From JBFIHZ01 sp041601535 (lineage in GTDB: Bacteria; Pseudomonadota; Gammaproteobacteria; Xanthomonadales; SZUA-36): a stretch of 24,006 nt of DNA. Below, one piece after another: positions 1 to 8,589 of the stretch. Both the position numbers and the translations under genes were made by a program. The notes under the pieces were generated by a model. The model worked only from the letters and a program-made list of their open reading frames with translations, was not told where the DNA came from and ran no database searches. Each line of letters begins with the position of its first letter. Positions within the stretch are counted from its first letter, which is position 1. The stretch lies in the NCBI GenBank assembly GCA_041601535.1, contig JBFIHZ010000016.1:1-24006 (forward strand), given 5' to 3'.

Positions 1-594
1 AAGTACTTGTCGTTCTTAGTCGTAACTCCAAGTCCCTGATAGTTTAACCAAGCCATTAATCCCATATTAACTATCGCAACGACATTTTATTCTGAGGGCA
101 CACCATACATTCGGGCTGCATACGACCCCTGACGTGATCTGGACCAGTCAACAGCCTGCCTCATTAAAACATTGACTTAATTTTCAGACCCTAATGAAGG
201 GTGCCCGAGAATTAGCTGCTCAATGAAAAATTTCGTTACCTTTATGAAAAGCATACTACATTAATAGAAGTTGTCAAGTACACACCGTAGTATACTTATC
301 GACAGGTTGGTTGATGGCCGCGCCAGCAGCCTGACGCTTGTCATTAGGCACCCGCATCAGTGGTACGGTGGGAACGATTGTAATAGCTCATTTAATAGAC
401 AAGGATTAGCGACAAAAGGCAGTCAAGTTCACAACTGCTTGCCCGAGATGAGCCATATCGCTACAGTTCTGAAAGTAGGCAGAATCCTGGGAAAGCACCA
501 GTGAAAGAAAACCGCGTGAATGTATGTGCATGTTCAATTGTCACAGCGGCCGAAATAGGTTTGGAAAAAAATTTCAATAACTGGGAACCCGCAG
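1..594. other. Gene-poor leader region upstream of the HxlR regulator
   Basis: No convincing gene is visible in this stretch. It is more AT-rich than the rest of the window, and its short open frames lack a ribosome binding site or family resemblance. The only structure I can support is the inverted repeat with promoter-like hexamers at 249-297, described separately. The regulator's own GGGA ribosome binding site lies just before 595. The sequence starts mid-region, so a gene further left cannot be excluded. Confidence 0.5.
249..297 (+). promoter_or_regulatory. Inverted repeat with promoter-like elements, candidate HxlR operator
   Basis: AAGCATACTAC at 249-259 is repeated in inverted orientation as GTAGTATACTT at 287-297, with 10 of 11 positions pairing. 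Inside it are a -35-like TTGTCA (271-276) and a -10-like TATACT (291-296). Their 14-base spacing is short for a sigma-70 promoter and would suit activator dependence. The right arm contains the palindrome AGTATACT. DUF24/HxlR regulators such as Bacillus YodB are known to bind TACT...AGTA dyads, and the next gene encodes such a regulator, so autoregulation is a reasonable inference. The element would leave a leader of nearly 300 bases. Confidence 0.4.
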
Positions 595-1545
595 ATGCCC
601 GATCAATCCACCATTAAAGAACTGATACTAAAAAGCTCCGTCCGCAAGGCACTGGATGTTGTAGGTGACAGGTGGACTTTATTAGTGGTGCTCGGCGCAT
701 TTTACGGTTTCACACGATTTGAAGACTGGTTGCACCACAACAAGATGTCCAGCAGCGTTCTGAGCAACCGGCTAACCCGGTTGCAGAAAAGCGGCATTCT
801 GGACAAGCATCAGGTCGGAAACTCACGCGTCACCAGCTATCAGCTGAGCGTTTCGGGCCAGGATTTGTTTCACTGGGCGATGGCGGTGTGGAACTGGGAA
901 CATCATTGGCTGTATCAGGATGGCGGCCACCCGGTTTCGATTATACACAGCCGCTGTAACGACCCCACACTGCCACGGTTCAGTTGCGGTCACTGCAACT
1001 ATCCTCTGAAGTGGGGCGACGTCAGTACCGCCAAAGGGCCCGGGTTTTCAGGTGCCTCCACACCCAAACAGCGCGCTTCCCGCCGCTCCATAATCAGTAC
1101 CGGTTCAGGAGCGGGCGTGCATAATTTTGGCCGTATCGTGGACATTCTTGGTGACAACTGGAGTTACTTGGTAATTTCAGCGGCCTATTATGGTGTCCGG
1201 CGTTTTGACGATTTCCAGAGGGAGCTGGATATTGCACCCAACACTTTATCGGACCGTCTGAAGCGTCTGCTGGACCATGGCATGCTGGCACGTAGCTGCT
1301 ACCAGGAAAAGCCCGCGCGATGGGAATACATCCGCACAGAGAAAACTCTGGACTTTGCCATGGTTCCGCTAATGCTTGGATTGTGGGCGGACAAATGGCT
1401 CACTGCTGACGCCAATAAACCCACCATCGTTCGCACGCACAATATCTGTGGAAACCGTGTGAAAGTTCATGTGCGCTGTGAAAGCTGTAACCAGGAACTG
1501 CGGCACGGAGAAATCCAATTTCAGGAGAAGCCACCACAGGATTAA
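595..1545 (+). CDS. Tandem HxlR/DUF24 winged-helix transcriptional regulator
   Basis: This is a cytoplasmic DNA-binding regulator of 316 residues, more than double the usual HxlR length of 100-150. It carries two winged-helix units. The first spans about residues 15-106 (LDVVGDRWTLLV, then FEDW, SNRLTRLQKSGIL). The second spans about 177-268 (VDILGDNWSYLV, then SDRLKRLLDHGML). Each is followed by the same cysteine pattern, HxxC-x9-CxxC: H118, C121, C131, C134 and H282, C285, C295, C298. This looks like a zinc-knuckle or redox-sensing module. The gene is therefore an internal duplication and may act as a built-in dimer. It converges on the tannase gene with a gap of only 13 bases and lies beside the catabolic cluster it probably controls. 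The ATG follows a GGGA motif. The family call is secure; the effector is unknown. Confidence 0.9.
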   Translation: MPDQSTIKELILKSSVRKALDVVGDRWTLLVVLGAFYGFTRFEDWLHHNKMSSSVLSNRLTRLQKSGILDKHQVGNSRVTSYQLSVSGQDLFHWAMAVWNWEHHWLYQDGGHPVSIIHSRCNDPTLPRFSCGHCNYPLKWGDVSTAKGPGFSGASTPKQRASRRSIISTGSGAGVHNFGRIVDILGDNWSYLVISAAYYGVRRFDDFQRELDIAPNTLSDRLKRLLDHGMLARSCYQEKPARWEYIRTEKTLDFAMVPLMLGLWADKWLTADANKPTIVRTHNICGNRVKVHVRCESCNQELRHGEIQFQEKPPQD

Positions 1546-1558
1546 CTACGGGGCAGTC

Positions 1559-3220
1559 TCATTCGGGCAACTGGCATACGTAGCTGGTGGAAGTAAATTC
1601 AGAACCTTTACCGGAGTACACCGCCCGTCGAGGATAGGGGCAAAGCGGCCGAGTCCGCACCACTGGCCCGACGCCGTGGGCACTTGCGATTTCAGCATGC
1701 TGAATCGCCTCGATGCGATCCGGCTCATGGCCCTGCTCCACCCACTCCTCGAGAACACGCAACGGATCAAACAAGTCAGGGGCATGCCCCGTCTCACCCC
1801 AGCAGTGATCGGCCCCCGGTATCAGGAATAAACGGAAGAAATCATTTACGCTGTTTTCAGAACCCGCTTCCGTCACTACGCCTTGGTAGAAACTGATGGA
1901 CTGTTCCGGCATGATCAGTGAGTCGGCCAGCCCATGGTAAAGCAACAGTTTGCCGCCTGCCCGGCGCAAGCCGGACAGGTCTGGCTCAGTCACATTAAAC
2001 AGCTGGCCCTGTTCTTGCAGCAGGGGTATATCGGTATCGAGATCGAATTGTCGCGAATGATACTGCGGACCTGGATCTGGTTTGAGACCAAGGTAGCGAA
2101 GGAACTCACTGCCAAAATCGGACAGGTAGTGTTTGCCGTCAGCAGAGGCGCCCACCAGAGTCCTGGCCCAGTACACCTCGGACCCATAAGACATGCCGTA
2201 ATGCAGTGATTGTCCCTTGCTGTCTACCGCCCCACGATACAATGCTTTGATTACACCAATTTCGTCCGGCGTCAGACAGCCGATTGCGGCAGCGTCTTCA
2301 TGGCCAGTGCACGCCAGGGTTTCCGGGTCGAAATCACACGACCAGGGATCACTCACCAGGCCATCAACCAGTCCGTCCTGGTGATCGCAGCGGTCCTTGA
2401 CGGCCTGGCTGAGCATGGGGATTTTGTCTGCACCCAAAATCAACCTGCCCCGGTCATCCACCAGGGTGCGGTCCAAAAAAACACCCTGAATGCCGGCGGC
2501 ATCGGTCAGACTCACGGTGGGGCAACCGCTGGCAATGCCGTCGAACAATTCAGGGTAAAGTTGAGCTACCTTCAGCGCGGTGCGGCCACCGTTGGAACAG
2601 CCGGAAAAGTAGGTATACGAGGCGCTGCGCTGGTAAAAAAGCTGCACGATGCGGTGACTTACTTCGGTGGCGAGAGGAACCCATGCGTGGGCATACAAAT
2701 GTTCTGCCTCCGGGTTATTGAACGCCCACGATGTATCTGTGCTGGCTGACCGATGACCGGAATCGGTTGTCGTCGCAGCATAACCACGTGCCAGTGCGAA
2801 GTTAATGCTGTTGGCATATCCTTTGCGGTCTGGTAGCACCTGTCCGCAATATGCCCCACAGCCCGCCATCAGAAATCGGCCGTTCCATTTGTCTGCCGGC
2901 AAACGGGTCTCAAACCCAATCAGAGGCCCGGTGAATGTCCCGCTGGTTTGCTCGTTGGCTGGCCTTAAAATTGAACCAATGGTGCCGGCAATTCGGCAAT
3001 ACGCCGGCAGCCCCGGGTGATTGTCTACCCACTGCGCGTGCTCCACACGAACGTTCGCTGGAAGCTGTTCCACCAGGTCGGCGCACTGTTGTGCCGCCTG
3101 AATCGGGATAACAGGCAGGACTGCGGTTGACGACGGCAGCGCGCAAGCGGCGACCAGGGTCAGCGAGCAAAGCGATACCGAGCGGTAATACCGGCTGGCT
3201 TCACGCAGTACCCGTCTCAT
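1559..3220 (-). CDS. Tannase/feruloyl esterase family protein, predicted lipoprotein
   Basis: This is a serine esterase of the tannase family (PF07519), which cleaves esters of phenolic or aromatic acids. It has 553 residues, normal for the family. The nucleophile motif GCSNGGR gives Ser209, and Asp433 (HGLAD) and His472 (GADHC) complete the triad. Cys208 and Cys473 sit beside Ser and His, the family's characteristic disulfide. The lid carries an Asp-rich, probably calcium-binding, loop near D279-D286. The N-terminus ends in a lipobox-like VAAC (Cys26), so the mature protein is probably a lipoprotein. The ATG overlaps the upstream tannase stop by 4 bases (ATGA), so the two are translationally coupled. 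By eye it is a clear paralog of that neighbour. It is the last gene of the minus-strand series. The real substrate is unknown. Confidence 0.9.
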   Translation of the reverse strand: MRRVLREASRYYRSVSLCSLTLVAACALPSSTAVLPVIPIQAAQQCADLVEQLPANVRVEHAQWVDNHPGLPAYCRIAGTIGSILRPANEQTSGTFTGPLIGFETRLPADKWNGRFLMAGCGAYCGQVLPDRKGYANSINFALARGYAATTTDSGHRSASTDTSWAFNNPEAEHLYAHAWVPLATEVSHRIVQLFYQRSASYTYFSGCSNGGRTALKVAQLYPELFDGIASGCPTVSLTDAAGIQGVFLDRTLVDDRGRLILGADKIPMLSQAVKDRCDHQDGLVDGLVSDPWSCDFDPETLACTGHEDAAAIGCLTPDEIGVIKALYRGAVDSKGQSLHYGMSYGSEVYWARTLVGASADGKHYLSDFGSEFLRYLGLKPDPGPQYHSRQFDLDTDIPLLQEQGQLFNVTEPDLSGLRRAGGKLLLYHGLADSLIMPEQSISFYQGVVTEAGSENSVNDFFRLFLIPGADHCWGETGHAPDLFDPLRVLEEWVEQGHEPDRIEAIQHAEIASAHGVGPVVRTRPLCPYPRRAVYSGKGSEFTSTSYVCQLPE

Positions 3221-4815
3221 TCCGCACCCACTCCCTGTCCATCACTGGCAGGCTGGCAGATGAAATTATCGGCATCAAAATAGGAACCTTCACCTCTATA
3301 TCGTGCCACTGCGGGATACGGGCAAAGCGGACGGGTGCGCATGATTGGGCCTGCCGGTTCTGGCCCGGCCACAGCAACGTGCTGACGGGCCACGATGCGC
3401 TCCGGTGCCTCATCACGCTCAACCCAGCCTTCGAGCACTTGCAGAGGGTCAAACAGATCCGGCGCGCGGCCGGTTACGCCCCAGCAGTGATCGGCACCGG
3501 GAATCAGAAACAGACGATAAAAGTCGCTGACCTGATCGGCGGAACCGGCATGATTCACCACGCTGTTGTAATACGTGATTGATTCCTCCGGCACCGTCAG
3601 CGGATCAGCCAGCCCGTGGTACATAAGTAGCTTTCCGCCCGACTGTTGCAGCTTGCCCAGGTTCGGGTCCGTGGCATTGAAGCGGCGTGCGGCCGATTCC
3701 AGTTTCGGTATATCCCCATCCAGGTCAAACTCACTGGAATGGTAACCAGGCCCTGGGTCCTGCTCGAATCCCAGATAGCGCAAAAAGTTTGAACCCAGAT
3801 CGGTGACATGCGGCACTCCGGAGGCTGTCTCTCCCAGCAACCAGCGTGTCCAATAGGCTTCGGAGCCTTTTGGCAATCCGAAATACACCTGCTGACCCTG
3901 GCTATCCTGCGCCCCGGCATACAGACGGTTGACCTCTTCCACTTCAGCAGCAGTCAGACAGGTCGATGTATCGCCCTCGTCGCGGCAAAGCAGCGATTCC
4001 GGTTGGAAATCACAGGCCCCGGGGTCGCTCACCAGCCCGTCCGTTAACCCATCCAGCGAATCACACTGATAAAGCACCGCCTGGCTTAGCATGGGCACCT
4101 TCTCCTCACGTAGAATCAGGTTGCCACTTTTATCAACCAGTGTGCGGTCCAGAAAAACACCCAGAACGCCCGCTGCATAAGTCGCGTTAATGCCCGGTGC
4201 GCCACTGGCGATGCCATCGAATAAATCGGGATACATTTGCGCCACTTTCAAGGCAGTTCGTCCGCCATTGGAGCAACCCGAGAAATAGGACCAACTTTCC
4301 TTTTGACGGTAGAAGTTATGCAGGATGGCGCGGCTGGCATCTGCAGCAAGCGGAACCCAGGCATGTGCATAAAGCGTTTCAGCTTGCGGGTTATTGTAGG
4401 CCCACGACGTATCGGTACGCGGGGCCTGATGACCGGAGTCGGTTGTCGTGGCGGCATAACCACGACGCAGAGCGAAATTGATGCTGTTGGCATACCCTTC
4501 GCGGTCGGGCACCAGTTCACCGCAGTACGCGCCACAACCAGCCAGCAGGAAACGACCATTCCAGCCCTGCATTGGCAATCTCATCTCAAAACCAATGGAG
4601 GGGGCAATCTGGCCTGTCACGCGACAAAAAGGTGGCAAGTCCTTCCGCTGAGTTACGGGCTCGGCAACATCGATGCGTACATTGGCTAGCCCGGATTTGG
4701 CCAAAAACGCACAACGTGCATACGCATCGGCTACCAGTATGTCATCTGCGCGGACCCCTGCTGCGAGGCACAACAGCAATAGTGCCAAGGAGAAACATCG
4801 AAAAATGCACAACAT
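3217..4815 (-). CDS. Tannase/feruloyl esterase family protein, secreted
   Basis: This is a second tannase-family esterase (PF07519), 532 residues from the ATG at 4815. That ATG is preferred over an adjoining GTG three bases upstream because GGAGG at 4821-4825 is spaced 5 bases from the ATG and only 2 from the GTG. A classical signal peptide runs to about residue 23 (cut after GVRA), predicting a soluble periplasmic or secreted enzyme. The triad is Ser182 (GCSNGGR), Asp404 (HGLAD) and His443 (GADHC), with Cys181 and Cys444 as the linked pair. The probable calcium loop follows CDSLDGLTDGLVSDP. It differs from its downstream paralog in export route and lid details, which suggests different but related substrates. 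A 102-base gap separates it from the MFS gene, so an additional internal promoter is possible. Confidence 0.9.
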   Translation of the reverse strand: MLCIFRCFSLALLLLCLAAGVRADDILVADAYARCAFLAKSGLANVRIDVAEPVTQRKDLPPFCRVTGQIAPSIGFEMRLPMQGWNGRFLLAGCGAYCGELVPDREGYANSINFALRRGYAATTTDSGHQAPRTDTSWAYNNPQAETLYAHAWVPLAADASRAILHNFYRQKESWSYFSGCSNGGRTALKVAQMYPDLFDGIASGAPGINATYAAGVLGVFLDRTLVDKSGNLILREEKVPMLSQAVLYQCDSLDGLTDGLVSDPGACDFQPESLLCRDEGDTSTCLTAAEVEEVNRLYAGAQDSQGQQVYFGLPKGSEAYWTRWLLGETASGVPHVTDLGSNFLRYLGFEQDPGPGYHSSEFDLDGDIPKLESAARRFNATDPNLGKLQQSGGKLLMYHGLADPLTVPEESITYYNSVVNHAGSADQVSDFYRLFLIPGADHCWGVTGRAPDLFDPLQVLEGWVERDEAPERIVARQHVAVAGPEPAGPIMRTRPLCPYPAVARYRGEGSYFDADNFICQPASDGQGVGAE

Positions 4816-4820
4816 CACAA

Positions 4821-4825
4821 CCTCC
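4821..4825 (-). promoter_or_regulatory. Ribosome binding site deciding the tannase start
   Basis: GGAGG on the minus strand lies five bases before the ATG at 4815. The overlapping GTG at 4818 would leave only two bases, so the ATG is the likely start. Confidence 0.65.
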
Positions 4826-4920
4826 AGACTTTAATCAAGGTTGAGAACCTGCTCGGGCCGGACGAGATGTAAAGCATAGCCTGCGGTTTCTCAGATTCTT
4901 GGCCGGCTGGTGCGCGGAGT

Positions 4921-6312
4921 TCAGTGTCCGCCAGCACCGACCGTGGTGGCTACCGGCGCAATGGTCTGGCGGTGCCTGGCGAAAGGTCCGCGGGCTATCC
5001 GGAAGAACAACACCCCAACGGGCACAGCAAGCCCAGTGACCCAAGCCAGGGCCTGCCCCAGCAACCGTTCATCACGCAGCACAAAGTCTGTGATGATAGC
5101 TACCACCGCCGGACCTGCCGTGGTACCGAGCAACACCGCGACCAAGGTCCAGATTGCCGTGGTTTGCGCCCTCAGGTGATTGGGAGTGACCAACTGGATT
5201 AAAGCAGGTGACAATGCTTGAGCAACCGCTATAAAGAAAATCAACGGGGCCAGCATCAAGAGTGACAGCTCATAAGTTGGCGCGAGCGTCGTAGCCAACC
5301 CAAAAGGTATTATGGCCATGCTGCTTAGGGTGATGGCACGAATTTCCGCTTCATCGGGATTGCGTTTTGCAACCCAGCTGACAATAGCGCCAACCGAGCC
5401 GCAACCCAGCGAGCCGAACACCAGCAGCACCAATCCGAAAGCGAAGCCGGCACTGGTAACGGCCACATCATGGTTTCGCCGAAGCATTTCAGGCACCCAG
5501 ACAAAAAAAGCGGTGATTACCATGCCGATCAAGGAAGTGCTGATGGTTATGGCTCCGAACAAGCGGCGTCGCTCGTAAAAAAACGATCGCAGTTCACTCC
5601 AAGACGCACGTTGTACACCCACGACCGTGCTCGACCCGTCCGCCATGTATTTCCGGCGCTCTGGCTCGCGGATGGTAGCAAGCAACATCAACACCAGCGC
5701 GCCAGGCAGGGCGGCAATGACAAATGCCAGTTGCCAGGAGCGCATTTCACCCAGCAGCGGCACCCGCACGGTTTCCAGCCCCTGGCTCATTTGCACCACC
5801 GCACTACCACCGATCATCGCAAAGCCCAAACCGATGTATACACCCATCAACAGGATTCCAACGGCCCGAGCGACTTTCTCAGGGCGAAACGTATCAGACA
5901 CAATGGAATAGGCGGCCGGAGGTACACAGGCCTCTCCGGCACCAACACCCACCCGAGCCAGGAACAGCTGCCAGTACGAACTGGCGAAGCCACACAGCGC
6001 GGTCATGATGCTCCATATCAACACCCCGACTGAAATGATACGGACCCGGTTGCTTCGGTCAGACAATCGCGCAATTGGCACACCCAAAATGGTATAGAAA
6101 ATGGCAAAGGCAAAGCCGGCCAGCAAGCCGATTTGCGTATCACTTACTCCGAGATCGCGCTTGATGGGTTGAATAAGTAACGTCAGTACCTGGCGGTCAA
6201 CGTAGGCGACGGTAAAACACAGCATCAAAACGCCAACCACATACCACGGATAAAAATTACGACGAAGCCGACGCCAGGCCGACTCAGCTGCGACTGCAGC
6301 GAAGCCGGTCAT
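4921..6312 (-). CDS. MFS transporter, spinster-like
   Basis: This is an inner-membrane major facilitator superfamily carrier of 463 residues with about twelve hydrophobic segments. TM1 contains YVDRQVLTLLIQPI, with an Asp-Arg pair (D39, R40) typical of the spinster-like group. The loop after TM2 carries the MFS motif A variant GVPIARLSDRSNRVRI (77-92). TM4 has RVGVGAGEACVPPA. Many members near catabolic genes take up organic acids or aromatic compounds. Here it sits between the HyuB gene and the exported esterases and probably imports their product; export cannot be ruled out. The start ATG overlaps the hyuB2 stop by 4 bases (ATGA), so translation is coupled. The transported substrate cannot be read from sequence. 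Confidence 0.88.
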   Translation of the reverse strand: MTGFAAVAAESAWRRLRRNFYPWYVVGVLMLCFTVAYVDRQVLTLLIQPIKRDLGVSDTQIGLLAGFAFAIFYTILGVPIARLSDRSNRVRIISVGVLIWSIMTALCGFASSYWQLFLARVGVGAGEACVPPAAYSIVSDTFRPEKVARAVGILLMGVYIGLGFAMIGGSAVVQMSQGLETVRVPLLGEMRSWQLAFVIAALPGALVLMLLATIREPERRKYMADGSSTVVGVQRASWSELRSFFYERRRLFGAITISTSLIGMVITAFFVWVPEMLRRNHDVAVTSAGFAFGLVLLVFGSLGCGSVGAIVSWVAKRNPDEAEIRAITLSSMAIIPFGLATTLAPTYELSLLMLAPLIFFIAVAQALSPALIQLVTPNHLRAQTTAIWTLVAVLLGTTAGPAVVAIITDFVLRDERLLGQALAWVTGLAVPVGVLFFRIARGPFARHRQTIAPVATTVGAGGH

Positions 6313-8063
6313 GAACCGGCACCTTCGCGCATTAAGCCACGACGGCGTTGCGTTCCACGCAGGTTGAGCACCCCGTTGTCAACCTCCACACCGTAGTGTT
6401 CGCGTGCAGCATCTACCGAAACGCGACCGTCAAGCACATCCATCAAGACCTTTTCCGGCTCCCGCTCATGCGGTGGTCCGTAACCACCGCTACCGGTGGT
6501 CCACAGCAGCAGGCGGTCGCCGGGCTGTAACTTCACCATGCCCTTAGCGACTGTATTCTCGGGAGCCTTGTCTTTTCGTGCCAACTGCGTCCGGCACAAG
6601 GGCCCATCCTGGCCACCGTTAATGCCCCATGCGGCGAACTGGTGTCGTTCGCGGCGCAGGGAGGCTACGCCCTCACCACGCATCCATTTCGCATCAAGGT
6701 GATAGCCCAAGCCCCCGCGATACCGGCCCGCACCCCCTGAATCAGTCCACAGTTCGAGCTTCTGAAACTGAACAGGCAGTGCCGCCTCGCTGGTTTCGAT
6801 CGGCATATTGAAGGCGTTGGAGCAATCATGATCCGTGCAGTCAATGCCATCTTTTTCTGCGCGGGCCCCCATGCCACCCATAAACGGGCCGCCCAGCACC
6901 GCGACCACAAACTTTCCATTTTCATCATAAGTTCCAATTGGAATCAGTGAGGACTGACCACAGTTGGCGGCTGTCATGCGTTCCGGCGCAGCGAGGGCCA
7001 TGGCCCCATAAAGCGTATCCACAACACGCCGCAGGCTGACCCCCCTGGCCGCCACTGGTGCCGGGAAACGCGGGTTGAGAATCGTGCCTTCAGGTATGTC
7101 CACAGTAACACTGCGATAGCAACCATCATTGTTGGGAGCCAACTCGCCTACCAGAGTGCGGACCAAGAAGTAGACGGCCGAAACTACTGAATAACGCACA
7201 TTGTTGATAGCGGTAGTGACCTGATCTCCAGTGCCAGTAAAATCGAAATGAAGGGAGTCGTCCTGCACCGTCATGGTGACGGTTATGCGAATCGGACCTG
7301 CACCCGAACCCGACCCATCATCATCGAGATAATCAGAGAACGTATAACTGCCGTTGGGCAGTGATTCAATTTCCTTGCGGGTCAGACGATCTGCGTAGGC
7401 CAGCAGGTGCTCCATACCGCTTTCCACATGCTCACTGCCTTTTTGCTCAAACAAGGCGGCCAGCCGCCGCGCTCCGACCTTGCAGGACGCGGCTTGGGCC
7501 AGTAAATCACCGCGCATGTTCTCTGGCGTGCGGCTGTTTGCAACAACCAGTGCCAGCATGTCTTCACTGATGCGGCCATCGACAGTCAAGCGAACCATTG
7601 GAATACGCAGGCCTTCGGAAAAATGATCGTGGGGACCCACCACACTGACACTGCCCGGCGCAGATCCGCCGACATCACCATGATGGCTCATGGTTGCCAC
7701 GTAGCCAGCCAATTTCCCTTTGAAAAACACCGGCGCCGCTATGGCAATATCCGGCAGATGAGTCCCCCCTGCATAGGGATCATTGACGGCATAAAGGTCG
7801 CCTTCGCGTGCCGAATCTTCGGGAAATGCCTGCGCAAACCGTTTACCCAGTTCAGCCAGCACGCCAAGATGTATGGGTATGGACACCGCTTGAGCGATGG
7901 TGCGCCCTTGCTTGTCAAATAAGGCAGACGTCGCGTCCAGAGACTCCGTTACGATGGTCGAATACGAGCTTTTCAGCAGGATCACTTGCATTTCCTCGAC
8001 GATGGCATCCAGCCGGCCCCGAAGCACTTCCAGGGAAATGGGATCTAAGCTCATGATATTCAT
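6309..8063 (-). CDS. Hydantoinase B/oxoprolinase family subunit (HyuB2)
   Basis: This is the large subunit type (PF02538) of ATP-dependent enzymes such as N-methylhydantoinase, 5-oxoprolinase, caprolactamase and acetone/acetophenone carboxylase. It has 584 residues, which is full length. It starts with DPISLEVLRGRLDAIVEEMQ and carries the metal-site segments NDPYAGGTHLPD (94-105) and SHHGDVGGSAPGS (126-138). The C-terminal signatures are ELWTDSGGAGRYRGGLGY and GSGGYGPPHERE. It is a paralog of the HyuB encoded at 9101-10879, yet only one HyuA lies in the cluster. The start ATG follows AGGTAAAGG, and the gene begins 43 bases after the SnoaL-like gene. It may form a mixed HyuA-HyuB1-HyuB2 complex or serve a second substrate. 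The family is certain, the reaction is not. Confidence 0.92.
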   Translation of the reverse strand: MNIMSLDPISLEVLRGRLDAIVEEMQVILLKSSYSTIVTESLDATSALFDKQGRTIAQAVSIPIHLGVLAELGKRFAQAFPEDSAREGDLYAVNDPYAGGTHLPDIAIAAPVFFKGKLAGYVATMSHHGDVGGSAPGSVSVVGPHDHFSEGLRIPMVRLTVDGRISEDMLALVVANSRTPENMRGDLLAQAASCKVGARRLAALFEQKGSEHVESGMEHLLAYADRLTRKEIESLPNGSYTFSDYLDDDGSGSGAGPIRITVTMTVQDDSLHFDFTGTGDQVTTAINNVRYSVVSAVYFLVRTLVGELAPNNDGCYRSVTVDIPEGTILNPRFPAPVAARGVSLRRVVDTLYGAMALAAPERMTAANCGQSSLIPIGTYDENGKFVVAVLGGPFMGGMGARAEKDGIDCTDHDCSNAFNMPIETSEAALPVQFQKLELWTDSGGAGRYRGGLGYHLDAKWMRGEGVASLRRERHQFAAWGINGGQDGPLCRTQLARKDKAPENTVAKGMVKLQPGDRLLLWTTGSGGYGPPHEREPEKVLMDVLDGRVSVDAAREHYGVEVDNGVLNLRGTQRRRGLMREGAGS

Positions 8064-8106
8064 CCTTTACCTGTCACTCGGCCTCTGGTGTCATGCACGC
8101 CGGAGT

Positions 8107-8589
8107 TCATGACTCTGCGTTTTCTGCCGCGGCTTGCGCTGCTGCTGTATCAAACTCTTTCTGGTGCGGCGGAGGCAGCATGTACGTATGGTCGCGTTGA
8201 ATTCGCCCGTCGTGATCGAAATACAGAACCGCAGCGAATGGCCAGCCCCGCGCTGAGCCGTCTTCAAGTGATTGCTCAATTCTGCCTTCAACCGTCACTG
8301 TAGGACCGCAGGCATGAAGCGCAACGAACACCACTTTTCGCATGATCACTTGTGTGGCCGTTTTCATTTCAGCGTTCTTCCAGGCCTGTTTTGACGACCC
8401 GGCAGGCACCACGTGGGTGTCGGTTAATACGGAAACGACCACAGGTTCATCCGCATAGATCTCATCCACCAGTTCTGCCGGCGACCCGCCTGGCATCTGG
8501 TAAGCCGCAGCCCAGCGGTGAACCTGTTCAATGTTGCGCCGCTCGACCTCACTCAGGCGCTCGTATTGGGTGATATAGCGAGTGATCAA
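8107..8589 (-). CDS. SnoaL-like/NTF2-fold protein
   Basis: This small cytoplasmic protein of 160 residues resembles the SnoaL-like branch of the NTF2 superfamily, a cone-shaped alpha+beta barrel used by cyclases, isomerases, epoxide hydrolases and non-catalytic binding proteins. The N-terminal helix (about 13-32), an acidic turn near 40-46, and the strands around WPFAAVLYFDHDGRI fit that fold. No metal or catalytic set can be assigned by eye. The start appears to be TTG, because the first bases form TTGA with the stop of the upstream redoxin-like gene, and the next in-frame ATG would remove the first helix. Its place inside a HyuA/HyuB operon suggests it handles an intermediate. Function unknown; fold assignment moderately secure. 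Confidence 0.7.
   Translation of the reverse strand: MITRYITQYERLSEVERRNIEQVHRWAAAYQMPGGSPAELVDEIYADEPVVVSVLTDTHVVPAGSSKQAWKNAEMKTATQVIMRKVVFVALHACGPTVTVEGRIEQSLEDGSARGWPFAAVLYFDHDGRIQRDHTYMLPPPHQKEFDTAAAQAAAENAES

Noticed and set aside
271..504. 77-codon open frame before the HxlR gene
   Set aside because: It would start at a TTG inside promoter-like sequence, has no ribosome binding site and no family resemblance.
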